From contig MU631482.1 of assembly GCA_026770615.1 (NCBI GenBank), positions 108,496-120,617 of the forward strand: a stretch of 12,122 nt of DNA. Direction: 5' to 3'. The position numbers and the translations under genes were made by a program. The notes under the pieces were generated by a model. That model searched no databases, had not been told where the DNA came from, and was given only the letters and a program-made list of their open reading frames with translations. Source of the stretch: Pavlovales sp. CCMP2436 (Eukaryota > Haptophyta > Pavlovophyceae > Pavlovales). Every line of letters starts with the position of its first letter. Position 1 is the first letter of the stretch. Below, piece after piece: positions 1 through 8,013 of the stretch.

Positions 1-250
1 TGAATTATTCAAATTTACGATATGATTCGAATATTACAAATTTATCAAGTAATCTTTTACTAAAAACAAACCAAAGCGATTTCACCATTTTAAATAACAA
101 TGTGAATTCTTCAAATATACGATATGATTCGAATATTATTAATGCATCAAGCAATATAGCACTCAAAGTAAACGTAAGCGATTATAATTTAAATAATATT
201 AATATATCAAGCAATATATCACTCAAAACAAACCAAATTGATTATAATTA
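1..250 (+). repeat. Asn/Ser-rich 34-codon repeats at the fibre protein N-terminus
   Basis: The block around ACGATATGATTCGAATATT at about 17 recurs at about 119, a period of 102 nt or 34 codons. Each unit encodes a variant of RYDSNI-N-SSNI-LK-N-SD(F/Y)-LNN. The third and fourth units are more degenerate. The fourth contains TAA 249 where the preceding unit has TTA in the same place (DYNLNN). Such low-complexity Asn/Ser repeats are typical of elongated trimeric fibre shafts; that role is inferred here. Confidence 0.6.
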
Positions 251-653
251 AAATAATATTTTTATCAATAGCAATATATCAACACTTAATACTCGGGCAT
301 TAGCCACAGATTCATATGCGCTTGGATTGAATGATACCATAAATCTCAAAGAGAGTATCGTAAACAAAAATGTGAAGCTATCGTTAAAAGCTAATTTGAG
401 CGGTGCTGATTATACCGGAATTGTATCGACGCCCAACATTCAAAATATTGAATCGCAAATATTACAAATCGCAGACTATACAGGTGTGCCAATCGTGTCA
501 AATCTTCAATTTTTGGAACCCGACTATTCTCAACATTTTGATGCGTTTATGACAAATAGCAATTTAGATTTATACACTTTGCGCTTACCATTCAATCAGC
601 AAATTCCATATGGATCTGTCCTTAATTTAACAGCCGAGCCTATTGTAAACCGA

Positions 654-1320
654 CTTGGATCTGCATGGGCAGAATATCGTTTTATTAATAACAGTGATTT
701 TAGTGGACGTGACAACTATTTAACTTATACAGGTGCGTCTGAAGATTTATATAAAATCGAAGATATTACTTATAAATCTTATATCCAATTCGATGATGGC
801 ATGGTCGAGACACTACTAGATCCGGTTACAATTCAACATACGATTTTCGGAGGAACTGGGCTAAACACTGGACTCGTGTTATCATTTGCTTTTAAGAATA
901 TTATGGACTCTGGTTATCAAAAGATTTTTTCAATTGGAGACTATTATGATGCAACAACTTCAAGCAATACGGAAACTGAATGCGAGGGAATTAGTATTTT
1001 ATTCAATTCTATAAATATGCGTGTTCGATTTGGTCGCTTGGGAAATTTTAGACGAACGTTTACATTAGATATATTTAATACGATAAATATATGGAGACAT
1101 TACGATATAGTTATATCTAATATTGGACAGGTTGATATATATATCGATAATATTTTACAAACTTACATAACGACAGGCGCGGTAATAACGTTATTACGAC
1201 TTTTTACAGCCACAAATTTAACAACTAATTTATTACAAATATATGCGAGTACTTGCTATTTATCAGATTTCAAAATATTCTTAAAATCAACAATTGCAGA
1301 AACATTAATAGATGATTTAA
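654..1320 (+). other. LamG/ConA-like domain 1
   Basis: It begins at AEYRF (about 669), followed by DFSGRDN, then alternating hydrophobic beta strands, FSIGDYYD and an ISILF strand, and closes with YLSDFKIFL. It aligns by eye with domains 2 and 3 of the same frame, so these are internal duplications. Sugar or surface binding is the usual role of the fold; no ligand residues can be named. Confidence 0.5.
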
Positions 1321-1340
1321 CTCTGGCATTTCAAACACCA

Positions 1341-2000
1341 TTTGGCGAATATTTACTATATGATAATAAAGATACATCTGGACGTGGTAATCATCTAAGT
1401 GGAGCTATTACAGAACAGGGGCGAGACATCTATGGTAAACAGGTTTTTCGAAAAGGTGACATATCTGGTATTTTAAGCACAGAAACTAGTCGAACAATAG
1501 CATCATCGGGAGGTGGTACTGGTTTCACTATGTCATTCGATATAAAACTATATCAAACGGGTACAAATCAAAGCTCTGTAGTTTTTGCAATTGGTTCAAT
1601 AGTAAATTCGAGCTATCCGGCAGGTACTAACCCGATCGGTACAGGTTTGAATTTGCGAATACTTAACAATAATAGATTTCAATTTTTGTTTTGTGAACCG
1701 AATGGAAACTACAGCCAATTTCACACGTTCACTCCATCTTTATCAGCCACTGAATGGAGTAATATAATTATCCAAATACCCAGATCTTCGTCCGTAGATT
1801 TGTTATGTTAGTTAAATGGTACTTTATTACAGTCATCTGCGAGTGGACAAGATATTTATCGTTTTGATTGGGGTTGGTCAGTATCAGATGGTTATAAATT
1901 TCGTATTAATGGTAATTATACAGACAGCCCTTATCTTAGTAATATAAAAATCTGGTTAACTGATAGCATTACATCAAGCGATATCGTTAACCGACGTCTT
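1341..2000 (+). other. LamG/ConA-like domain 2, split by TAG 1809
   Basis: It begins GEYLLYDNKDTSGRGN, continues through GTGFTMSFDIKL, VFAIGS and LNLRIL, and ends YLSNIKIWLTD. TAG 1809 falls just before LNGT. In domain 3 the equivalent residue before FNGT is tyrosine. The domain continues in the same frame after the stop, which shows the stop interrupts a real fold. Confidence 0.5.
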
Positions 2001-3713
2001 GATGCTATCGATCCACCTATGACCATTTCGATAGTAAAACAGTCACAGAAATATGTAGATTTTAGAGTTTCCACTATAAATAATTCTTACATGAATTTTT
2101 TGAATAATTTTAATAATATTTTAATTCGTGCATCATTATTATCAAAACAGAATGTTCTATTGTCATCTGCGATAGATTTAAATACCATTAGTATACCACC
2201 GACTGCGTTTTTCAAAGGTAGCTTATTATCGATATATGATGTTGTGGGAAATTTATCATCACCAACGACTACATCAGCAAACGCGGTAATTTTTCCAAAT
2301 ACCACTTATTTACAATCGATCAAGTTTTCGAACTTTACTGTTAATAATAATGCAAATGTTCAATTTCCTTTAAGAGATCTTGATCGGTTTGACATAAAAG
2401 ATTATAGTTTTTCGTATATATATATTAACGACACTATTGTACAGTATTCTTACGATCTTATTTTATCGATCGGGTTCGCTACAATTTTAGACAGTCCTAT
2501 GCCGTCAGAAATTTAGTTTATTAGAGGTTTATCGTTTGATTTTCAAAATATTCCAGGAACTACATCCGTAAATTGTGATATCAATACATTAAACACTTCT
2601 ACAGGATTAGATTACATAACAATCGAAAATGTTAATTATACGCTTGGAGGTTTTACTCGATTTGATTTTACCATTTCTAAAAGTCGATTATTAACGGTGT
2701 ATATAAATGAAAAATCTGCAAGCGTACAATTGACAAAGCCTATAAATATAATTGGTAAATATAATATAAAACTACATCAACGTAAATATACAAGCGGAGA
2801 TAGTTTTACTAATGTCAAAATGTGGCGTAAGTCCGTATCGTCAAATCGTTTATCAATCGAACACTTAAATTATAACAAAGAATATAAAACTTTAGCGCCA
2901 TATATCAGACCAGTTAAACCGATAACTATACTTTATAAAAGTGGTGTTGGTTTAGGTAATCTTGCCGGGTCAAATTTAGTATTGCGTAGTCCTTCGGTAT
3001 ATTTTGCAATTCCTTACAATGAAAACGCAACTGGTGCAAATTCACGAGAAGATGGTGCTACTTTGGACGTGATTGTACCAATAATCACTTACAGTATGGG
3101 AATATATTTAACGTGCAGCGACTCTGTAGCCTTTGGTCATCTTATGAGTTTTGGAGATCCAAATCAAACTTTAACAATTGGGCAAAGTAGTTTTACGATT
3201 ATATTCGATATTTTAATAACTTCGCAGTTTTCCGGATCTACATTAAAAGTCGATATTGGTGGAATATCGAATTTCTTTAATTTTATTGCTAAAGGTCTCC
3301 AAAATTTAGGCGCTTTGGCGAAAGTTATTAACGACAGTATTAAACAACAATTTACAAATCCGCCCCTTGTAGCTTCAGATAATGGGACAAAGATCGGATG
3401 GTCTAAACCATCAGGTGGGGGTAATGTGAAAATCTACCCAGACGGTGCCAAAGATTTGGGGATCGATTTACCAATATATATCGTAGAGCCTGCCGTGATA
3501 TACTACAGCCAATTGCCGCCGACATTTGTAAACGAAACTATCAATAGATCTATGACAATAACGCGACAAACATCGGCAGGATTGAGTAATACGATAAATT
3601 TTAGATATAACTCAAACACTGCACAACCAATATATATAATATTTTATTCTGCAGGTTTACCACGTGCGTGGCTAGGAATAAATGAGCTTAGTTCTGAAAT
3701 AGTGGACGTTGTT

Positions 3714-4430
3714 ACGAGTTTTGTCGAGTATCGATTTAATACAAATTTTGACGATATTAGCGGTCAAAACTCTACGCTTGTACGATCGGGGACAGGAACG
3801 ACTAACACGCTATATTCAGACACTTCTTTAGGAACAGGCTTTGGCTATGTAAAAGTGTTATCTCCTTATCGATTGTTTGGGAATATAGCAACAACGAACA
3901 CATTCATATCGGTAGCTTCTAAATTATCAGGCGCTAGTGGTATGAGAATTTTGTTTAAAATAAAATTGAATAATACAAACTCGTCTAACAATGCAATTTT
4001 TTCGATTGGTAAACGTCCACGATCGTCATTTTCATCTGGTGCAGGAAATTTATCGCGTGGTCTGATGTTTCGTTTGTTTTCAAATAATTTATCATATCTT
4101 TTTTTAGATGCAAACGGGAATTTTACCCAGCTTCTTGGCGTTTCAAATATTACTTTATCAACAACAGCATGGACGTCGGTCGAAATAGTTATAAATAGAT
4201 TAATTGGGACAGATAACAAAATAATAATTGATATGTACTTTAACGGTACAAAAGCAGATATAACTGTCGGAGGCACAACAACCGGTTTTGATATGTCATA
4301 TAGTGGAGGTGTCGACAATAATCTTTTAGATTTTCAAGGATATAGTGATGCGCATAACATTGCGGATTTCAAGATATATTTATCAGATAGTCGTACCGCA
4401 AGAACTACAGTAAACCCGCTAAACTTTGGC
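3714..4430 (+). other. LamG/ConA-like domain 3 (arm A copy)
   Basis: It begins SFVEYRFNTNFDDISG, then GMRILFKIKLNN, FSIGK, LSRGLMFRLF, WTSVEIVINRL and ends NIADFKIYLSD. It is the best preserved of the three domains and is the part duplicated in inverted orientation at 9631-8950. The homology between palindrome arms begins at about 3753, inside this domain. Confidence 0.55.
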
Positions 4431-4554
4431 AGATCTATGCCGTTAGTAACAAACACAAATCGGCTACATTTAGGTGTAATAAATAATTCGATTAGTAATT
4501 CCGTGAACAAAACTTGGATATCGTTCCCAAGCAAAGTCGAAAGCATGACAGTAG

Positions 4555-4794
4555 TCACATCAACCGAAGATTTAGAACGTGAAGACATGCTAAATTTATA
4601 ATATTTTTATGAATTTTTTTATATTTTCGATAACCTCTTTGTATAATTATACAAGCAAGCTCTTGAGATTTTTGTATAATAACTTTGTTAGAAGTGTCAA
4701 CATTTTCGTTAACGTTAGTATAACAACATCTTAACATATGTAAAATTGTAGGGACGAGGAACGTTAAAGATAGCAGGTTCACCACATCAATCAT
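4555..4794 (-). CDS. Small membrane-anchored protein with C-terminal IQ-like motif (arm A)
   Basis: 79 codons. The start chosen is the ATG at 4794 because the upstream extension overlaps the divergent micro-ORF and is frameshifted in the arm B copy. Residues 4-22 form a hydrophobic, likely membrane-spanning segment (NLLSLTFLVPTILHML), followed by a CC pair and an Asn-rich linker. The tail ACIIIQRGYRKYKK fits the A-x3-IQ-x3-R core of IQ motifs, which bind calmodulin-like proteins in other families. Arm B (8559-8744) is about 88% identical over 60 residues, with one whole-codon indel, which supports coding. The C-termini differ because of a homopolymer indel. The last 47 bases overlap the end of the LamG gene on the other strand. 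The family is not recognised and the binding partner is inferred only. Confidence 0.55.
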   Translation of the reverse strand: MIDVVNLLSLTFLVPTILHMLRCCYTNVNENVDTSNKVIIQKSQELACIIIQRGYRKYKKIHKNIINLACLHVLNLRLM

Positions 4795-4835
4795 CCCTAA
4801 ATCTATATGAAATAAAAATCTTATGTATATTATAC

Positions 4836-4991
4836 ATGTCTGATGGATATAATTATATCGGTATTCAGTATTATAGCAATAATTTCGATAGGGATGCACG
4901 AATTGGTGAAATCATTTTACAATTGGAATAGTTGGCACGTCAATATGAAGAGTTAAAAAAAATAAGAGATTATATACTATTGAATTGTTAG
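4836..4991 (+). CDS. 51-residue micro-ORF with coiled-coil tail and internal TAG (arm A)
   Basis: It opens at ATG 4836 with MSDGYNYIGIQYYSNN and continues through an internal TAG (4929-4931) into LARQYEELKKIRDYI, a charged amphipathic helix, ending at TAG 4989. The arm B copy (8516-8361) has only 4 differences in 156 bases, far fewer than flanking sequence, and keeps the internal TAG. If the TAG is a stop, the peptide is 31 residues. It runs divergently from the membrane/IQ gene 41 bp away and converges on the helical-protein gene, whose stop overlaps its own (CTAA/TTAG). No family recognised. The block may be conserved for a reason other than coding. Confidence 0.4.
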
Positions 4992-5321
4992 ATTTCGTCA
5001 GTTGCGACATACATATATTCGATATGTTTGAGTGTATCAAACAATACTTTTTCAAGGTAATTTTCCAAATTTTTCTTAGCTTTATCGTATTCGTATTCTG
5101 CAAGAGTTTTTTTTGTGTGTGTGATTTCATCGTTGTCATCATCAGTAATTTGCTTTAATTTGATAATTGATTTAGTGTTTTCAAACATCTCGACACGGTA
5201 TAAATTCAGTCTTAATATCAATATGTAATTTATCAATTACTCGTTTTTCATCGAAAAAAACATATGAATTATCATTCAATAATTTTATACCGGCAAATTC
5301 AATACAATTTTTTTCATCCAT
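4988..5321 (-). pseudogene. Small helical acidic protein gene, frameshifted (arm A)
   Basis: The frame opens at ATG 5321 (MDEKNCIEFAGIKLLND) and runs through NSYVFFDEKRVIDK. It is then 2 bases short relative to arm B somewhere in 5189-5239. The remainder continues in the shifted frame from ATG 5188 (MFENTK) to TAA 4990-4988: lysine/glutamate-rich and probably all helical, with YEYDKAKKNLENYLEK and DTLKHIEYMY. About 80% identical to arm B over the last 66 residues. An alternative is two separate genes, with the second starting at MFENTK in both arms. Not recognised. The final TAA overlaps the TAG of the convergent micro-ORF. Confidence 0.5.
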
Positions 5322-5324
5322 TTA

Positions 5325-5343
5325 TAGTTATATATATATTAGA
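5325..5343 (-). promoter_or_regulatory. AT-rich promoter-like element, conserved in both arms
   Basis: On the minus strand this reads TCTAATATATATATAACTA and sits immediately upstream of ATG 5321. The same 19-mer with one change (TATATGTATAA) stands upstream of the arm B copy at 7995-8013. Conservation amid diverged sequence suggests a TATA-like early promoter. This is inference. Confidence 0.4.
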
Positions 5344-5390
5344 TTTTAATTTTTTATATAAATACGCAATCCTATCGTTGGGTGGGCAAA

Positions 5391-5504
5391 AAAAGCTTAA
5401 CGGTGCTAGGGGTGCTAGTGAAAACTAAACTTATTTTAATTAGACTAGACCCTATATGTAAACAGTTTAGTTTTGACTAGCACCCCTAGCACCGTTAAGC
5501 TTTT
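5391..5504. repeat. Hairpin H1-A: 41-bp stem, 32-nt loop, 9-bp iterons
   Basis: 5391-5431 pairs with 5464-5504 at 40 of 41 positions. The stem begins AAAAGCTTAACGG and contains the tandem 9-mers GGTGCTAGG and GGTGCTAGT, so the element holds four copies counting both strands. The loop is 5432-5463. Arm B has an equivalent with identical stem and loop lengths but a changed 9-mer. It could extrude as a cruciform, act as a replication or recombination site, or be a foldback element. Confidence 0.85.
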
Positions 5505-5615
5505 CCATTTTCCTTTCCCCCTATTAATACTATACTAGTATATATATACTTTTTAATTTTTATAAGAGAAATATATATATAATAGAGAATATAATATAGG
5601 TAGAGGTAGAGAATA
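5505..5615. other. AT-rich linker between H1 and H2 (arm A)
   Basis: It has a pyrimidine run, a TATACTAGTATATATATA tract and a purine-rich run (AGAGAATATAATATAGG, GTAGAGGTAGAG). The mirror image is at 7696-7799. No gene is seen. Its conservation, including the ACTAGTATA palindrome, suggests a helically unstable, origin-like region. Confidence 0.4.
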
Positions 5616-5706
5616 TAGGGCAGTAGGGCAGCCTAAAACAAACTATTTACATAGAGAGACTTCCCAAATTATAAATAGTTTGGTTCTTGTCTGCCCTACT
5701 GCCCTA
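5616..5706. repeat. Hairpin H2-A: about 34-bp stem, 22-nt loop, TAGGGCAG iterons
   Basis: 5616-5649 pairs with 5672-5706, with a few mismatches and one bulge. The outer 16 bp are perfect and consist of TAGGGCAG twice in tandem. The loop core (ACATAGAGAGAC...) is the reverse complement of the H1-A loop, so the two hairpins are paralogous inverted units with different stems. Confidence 0.8.
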
Positions 5707-5828
5707 TTTTTAAAAACCCGTTAAGCGCCATCCGTCGCATAGACGAGTACCTTCTAAGTGGCTCCGCCACAGGGCGCGGTCTATGAAGAAATAAAAATAT
5801 CAGACGGCATAGTGCAGTATGTCAAAAT
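5707..5828. other. Mirrored GC-richer patch with CCGTTAAGC
   Basis: No gene. CCGTTAAGC (5718-5726) repeats the motif found at both ends of H1. It is followed by CGCATAGACGAGTACC and GTGGCTCCGCCAC, itself a short perfect palindrome. A longer, diverged counterpart lies inverted at 7500-7591. Confidence 0.45.
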
Positions 5829-5830
5829 GG

Positions 5831-5938
5831 TTTAAATATGTCTTATAAGTATTTAACAGTATAAAATAGTATGTAAAAATATAACGAGAGAGTGACGTGT
5901 ATCAAGAGGATTTAAATATGTCTTATAAGTATTTAACA
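5831..5938. repeat. 28-bp direct repeats, period 80 bp
   Basis: TTTAAATATGTCTTATAAGT, continuing to ATTTAACA, occurs identically at 5831-5858 and 5911-5938. A degenerate GTTTAACAGTAT follows at about 5959. Arm B carries one inverted, diverged copy at about 7443-7470. After it, GTGACTACGTCAC (about 5981) is an interrupted palindrome also kept in arm B at about 7367. No gene is seen. Confidence 0.7.
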
Positions 5939-6067
5939 ATATATTAGGGTATGTATAAAGGTTTAACAGTATTCAATAGTGACTACGTCACGGGCGCGAT
6001 TGTATATACTAACGACATAGTGCCGTGTATAAAAACAATTTACTAATGTTTATTAGTGTTTATCAGA

Positions 6068-6286
6068 GTACTGAGAATTCTAAAAAACGCAAAACATCAA
6101 TAAACCATGAATTAATCATACCATAGTGGTAATAGATCATATAAATATACGACAAGGTGCGGGCACCGTACCATAGTGCCGTAAATATAAGTATTTATCA
6201 TCATTTATAAGTATTTATTAGATTTTATTAGTTTTTAATTAGATTTTTATTGGATATTTATTACTTTTTAATAGAATTCTCAGTAC
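6068..6286. repeat. MITE-like foldback module, arm A
   Basis: It is bounded by perfect 14-bp inverted repeats, GTACTGAGAATTCT (6068-6081) and AGAATTCTCAGTAC (6273-6286). Inside are several imperfect palindromes built on CCATAGTGG and GGTGCGGGCACC, and AT-rich steps of TAAGTATTTATNA. It has no coding capacity. The paired module in arm B has longer, cleaner termini. Confidence 0.65.
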
Positions 6287-6420
6287 GGACACCGGTGAAG
6301 CGCGTCAAAACCGCCATTCAAAACAGTTTTATCATTTCCTTTCTATTTTTTGAAAAAAAAAAAGATTTTATCATTTTTAAAAAAAATTACGCAACTGTTC
6401 GCAAGATTTCCGAGCACCGC

Positions 6421-6776
6421 TTGATAAATATGGTATCAAGAAAAACGATGATAACGAAATTGTACTCAGGTGGGAGTGACGTTAAAATATATCCAGATGG
6501 GGGTATAATACAAGCAAGTTCTTCCGTTTTTTGTATAATCACCGTGTTCGATGTATCCGAGTCAATCGAGATATTGGTTGACATATTATGTTGGGTAAAT
6601 GGTGTTTCTATTAGTTTATCAACAGGAGGCTAATTCTCGAAATTTTGATGCGTTTATGACAAATACAAATTTAGATTTATATGCGCTTGGATTGAATGAT
6701 ACCATAAGTTTCAAAGAAAATATTAGTGATAGTACAATTTCGTTATCATCGTTTTTCTTGATACCATATTTATCAA
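6421..6776. repeat. 46-bp perfect inverted repeat within the spacer
   Basis: 6421-6466 is the exact reverse complement of 6731-6776. One frame of it encodes DKYGIKKNDDNEIVL, apparently a fragment of a related fibre-type protein. Such a perfect match amid 80% divergence suggests a recent local inverted duplication. Confidence 0.75.
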
Positions 6777-6845
6777 TAGTGCTCTGTTTGATTTTACGTG
6801 TCGGATTTTTCAATATCAGTTTTGTCAAATACTATTTTCTGTTTG

Positions 6846-6979
6846 ACGGACATAAGATGAGCAGAGTTAAGCAGCGGCGCACCTCCATCTCGCCCTCAAT
6901 CCCTCTCAGGGCGCCCGAGCTTCCCCTCGCGGAGCTGCTTCGCGACGTCGATGGTTGGCCGAGTTTGGGTGGGGTGGGT
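6846..6979. other. GC-rich scrap of unknown origin
   Basis: About 130 bp rich in G+C (TCTCAGGGCGCCCGAGC and CGCGGAGCTGCTTCGCG) sits abruptly in AT-rich DNA and ends exactly at the arm B foldback module. One frame is open (IPLRAPELPLAELLRD) but too short to identify. It could be captured host or transposon DNA. Confidence 0.5.
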
Positions 6980-7224
6980 CTGAGAAATCTAATAAAAAGT
7001 AATAAATATCTAATAAAAATCTAATAAAAATCTAATAAATACTTATAAATGAATAAAAATACTTATATTTTACGGCACTATGGTACGGTGCCCGCGCATT
7101 GACGTATACTTATATTTACTGATAGGGATTCAAGCTGGCGTCTGACGTATACTTATATGATCTCTTACCATTATGGTTGCGGTTTATTGATATTTTGCGT
7201 ACTTTTTATTAGATTTCTCAGTAC
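6980..7224. repeat. MITE-like foldback module, arm B, with 22-bp perfect TIRs
   Basis: 6980-7001 (CTGAGAAATCTAATAAAAAG then TA) is the exact reverse complement of 7200-7221. Inside are palindromic units around GGCACTATGGTACGGTGCC and two ACGTATACTTATAT direct repeats. It has no ORF, as expected for a non-autonomous foldback element. No clear target duplication is visible. Confidence 0.7.
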
Positions 7225-7600
7225 TTACCACTATGCCGTCAATTATTTGATACATATGCGGACCTTATCGATTTAATTAATCTAATAAATCTAATAAATC
7301 CTATATACATACCATTATGGTACGGGATTTATATAGATTTTATTCAATTTAATAGACCGCCGCCCCGTGACGTAGTCACTAAGAAGGTACTAAGAAGGTA
7401 CTGCACTCTCTCGTGATATTTTTACACACGGGAATATACTATTAAATACTGATAAGACATATTTAAACCCTTTTGATGTACGTCATTATGACGTATGAAT
7501 CTATGTATAGGCGGGAGCTCCACGCTAGTGGTAAGCAGTGGTTAGAAGCCTTGATAAGGCACTCTTCTATGCAACGGATGTTGCTTAACGGGTTTTTTAA
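7225..7600. other. Non-coding arm B DNA between foldback module and H2
   Basis: No gene. It contains TACCATTATGGTA (about 7310), GTGACGTAGTCAC (about 7367), a single inverted copy of the 28-bp unit (7443-7470), GTACGTCATTATGACGTATG (about 7477) and the counterpart of the GC-richer patch with GCTTAACGG at 7583-7591. Short interrupted palindromes recur throughout. Confidence 0.5.
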
Positions 7601-7695
7601 AATAGTGCAGTAGGGCAGCCAACCACCAAACTTATTTTAATTTGATAAGTCTCTACATGTAAATACTTTGTTTTTGTCTGCCCTACTGCCCTATT
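7601..7695. repeat. Hairpin H2-B with TAGGGCAG iterons
   Basis: The left stem (7601 onward, TAGTGCAG then TAGGGCAG) pairs with 7661-7695 (CTGCCCTACTGCCCTA). The iteron matches H2-A. The loop core matches H1-A read on the plus strand, which equals the H2-A loop once the arm is inverted. Confidence 0.8.
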
Positions 7696-7799
7696 TTCTC
7701 TACCTATATTATATTCTCTATTCTATATATATTTCTCTTATAAAAGTTAAAAAAGTATATATATACTAGTATAGTATTAACAGGGGAAAAGGAAAAGGG

Positions 7800-7913
7800 A
7801 AAAGCTTAACGGTGCCATCGGTGCCACCCAAAACTGAACTATTCCATAGAGAGAGAGATCCAAATAAAAAAGTGTTTAGTTTTGGGTGGCACCGGTGGCA
7901 CCGTTAAGCTTTT
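7800..7913. repeat. Hairpin H1-B: 41-bp stem, 32-nt loop, altered 9-bp iterons
   Basis: 7800-7840 pairs with 7873-7913 at 38 of 41 positions. The ends are the same AAAAGCTTAACGG as H1-A, but the tandem 9-mers are GGTGCCATC and GGTGCCACC instead of GGTGCTAGG and GGTGCTAGT. The opposite strand carries the matching changes, so pairing is kept. Stem and loop lengths are exactly those of H1-A. Confidence 0.85.
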
Positions 7914-7994
7914 TTTGCCCATTTCCTTGGTAGGACAAGTTTCGGCTAAATTTAACCCAACAATAGGATTGCGTATTTATACAATAAAATTAAA

Positions 7995-8013
7995 TCTAAT
8001 ATATGTATAACTA
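7995..8013 (+). promoter_or_regulatory. AT-rich promoter-like element, arm B
   Basis: TCTAATATATGTATAACTA matches the arm A element with one change and stands just ahead of the helical-protein reading frame. Its role as a promoter is inferred from position and conservation. Confidence 0.4.

Larger units (their letters stand above)
3..4601 (+). pseudogene. Large fibre/adhesin-like protein with Asn-rich repeats and three LamG/ConA-like domains; in-frame stops, 5' end outside window
   Basis: A single frame stays open for about 1532 codons from the window edge to TAA 4599-4601. It is broken only by TAA 249, TAG 1809 and TAG 2514, and no frameshift is needed. Order: Asn/Ser-rich 34-residue repeats (3-250); a linker with FDAFMTN at about 537; three related beta-rich domains (about 654-1320, 1341-2000, 3714-4430), each opening with an EYxx...SG(R/Q)xN signature and carrying an FxIG strand and a late DFKI(F/Y)L or NIKIWL strand; and a beta-rich Thr/Asn middle section. 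The domain pattern is that of LamG/concanavalin-A-like sandwiches, common in surface and fibre proteins of large DNA viruses and of protists. No signal peptide can be judged because the start is missing. Stretches after each stop still align with the sister domains, so this was one protein. It is either a recently dead gene or read through. The same C-terminal domain recurs inverted at 8750-9631. The exact function is unknown. Confidence 0.7.
3753..6283 (+). repeat. Arm A of a 5.9-kb imperfect palindrome
   Basis: This segment matches the reverse complement of 6980-9631 in the same order: LamG gene end, membrane/IQ gene, coiled-coil micro-ORF, helical-protein gene, hairpin H1, hairpin H2, GC-rich patch, 28-bp repeat unit and foldback module. 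Homology stops at 6283 after CTCAG on the inner side. On the outer side it continues to the retrotransposon junction in arm B. Protein-level divergence is about 15-20% in most genes, with scattered indels. Confidence 0.85.
6287..6979. other. Central spacer: mosaic of scrambled gene fragments
   Basis: No intact gene. 6466-6508 resembles 3411-3455 (VKIYPDG segment of the fibre gene) in the same orientation. 6501-6590 resembles 4640-4710, the membrane/IQ gene in its arm A orientation. 6640-6680 resembles 525-575 (FDAFMTN segment), joined directly to a match of 313-353 (YALGLNDT segment), so two pieces about 200 bp apart in the gene are contiguous here in reversed order. The spacer also holds a 46-bp inverted repeat and a GC-rich scrap. 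Confidence 0.65.

Noticed and set aside
1..250. CRISPR-like spaced repeats
   Set aside because: The 102-nt periodic units are coding, diverged and contiguous with a long reading frame, with no uniform spacers.
3866..4588. Long minus-strand open frames under the fibre gene
   Set aside because: Antisense shadows of a strongly protein-like frame that has a homologous copy in arm B; no independent conservation seen.
4912..5142. Minus-strand frame across the micro-ORF and helical gene
   Set aside because: It is the wrong frame of the helical-protein gene. The equivalent in arm B (8240-8440) does not add a recognisable protein.
6250..7024. Two plus-strand open frames in the spacer
   Set aside because: They cross several unrelated fragment junctions and the GC-rich scrap, so they are chance openings in a mosaic, though they contain true fragments.
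7505..7591. tRNA-like look (TAGTGGTAAGC, short stems)
   Set aside because: No acceptor stem or T-loop consensus, and the arm A counterpart lacks the same elements.
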